Source: Chloroflexia bacterium (GTDB lineage: Bacteria > Chloroflexota > Chloroflexia > Thermomicrobiales > CFX8). Taken from it: a stretch of DNA of 6,735 nt. Below the pieces are notes generated by a model. That model was not told where the DNA came from, did not search any database, and saw only the letters and a program-made list of their open reading frames with translations. Within the stretch, counting starts at the first letter, position 1. Every line of letters begins with the position of its first letter. The translations under genes and the position numbers were made by a program. The stretch covers positions 1 through 6,735 of the forward strand of contig JACCZH010000506.1 in assembly GCA_013696045.1 (NCBI GenBank), in the 5' to 3' direction. Shown here piece after piece: positions 6,675-6,735 of this stretch.

Positions 6675-6735
6675 TTACGCAGTTGAGATCGCCTCGTCCT
6701 CATCGTGTTGTCTGCCCAGCCGCGGCTCGATGAGC
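6675..6735 (-). CDS. Possible C-terminal end of an unidentified minus-strand gene entering from the right
   Basis: On the minus strand a frame is open from the window edge to a TAA at 6675-6677, ending in LIEPRLGRQHDEDEAISTA. The stop lies two bases before the strong hairpin with a U-tract in that direction, which is the main reason to believe it. Nineteen codons are too few to name a family, and the acidic tail is not diagnostic. It could still be chance. Confidence 0.4.
   Translation of the reverse strand, partial: LIEPRLGRQHDEDEAISTA

Noticed and set aside
1..6735. CRISPR array, transposon ends, tRNA or rRNA genes
   Set aside because: No regularly spaced short direct repeats, transposase, terminal inverted repeats or structured RNA gene was seen on either strand.

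Overview
The window reads as ordinary bacterial chromosome of moderately high GC, apart from one AT-rich intergenic stretch. It holds four recognisable genes and the tail of a probable fifth. The cytoplasmic sensor kinase with one PAS and four GAF modules, the standalone receiver protein and the Wzm/Wzt-type exporter would fit a Chloroflexota-like or similar environmental bacterium. That placement is inference from gene style and is weak; no marker gene is present.

Layout, left to right. From 1 to 2068, on the minus strand, lies a polysaccharide-export ABC transporter. The permease (1187-2068) is followed by the ATPase (1-1177, running off the left edge). The ATPase ribosome binding site overlaps the permease stop codon, so the two are translated as one operon. 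The ATPase has a canonical nucleotide-binding domain and a C-terminal beta-rich Wzt_C-like domain. Positions 2069-2374 form a non-coding gap with three GC-rich inverted repeats. Positions 2375-5806, on the minus strand, encode a 1143-residue soluble hybrid-sensor-type histidine kinase (PAS-GAF-GAF-GAF-GAF-HisKA-HATPase) without a receiver domain. Its first two GAF modules and their linkers are an ungapped 180-residue tandem duplication.

Positions 5807-6157 are a divergent intergenic region with an AT-rich core that probably carries the promoters for both flanking genes. Positions 6158-6559, on the plus strand, encode a 133-residue single-domain response regulator with all canonical receiver residues. 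Positions 6560-6735 hold a strong hairpin terminator and, on the minus strand, what looks like the last 19 codons of a gene entering from the right.

How the genes may work together: the kinase has no receiver and the receiver has no output domain, and they are divergently transcribed from a shared control region. The simplest reading is a two-component pair in which the kinase phosphorylates the small receiver, which then acts on another protein. The exporter lies downstream of the kinase on the same strand, but about 300 bp and several hairpins separate them, so a functional link between signalling and surface-polysaccharide export is only a suggestion. I see no mobile element, CRISPR array, rRNA or tRNA gene, and no clear evidence of a previously undescribed system.
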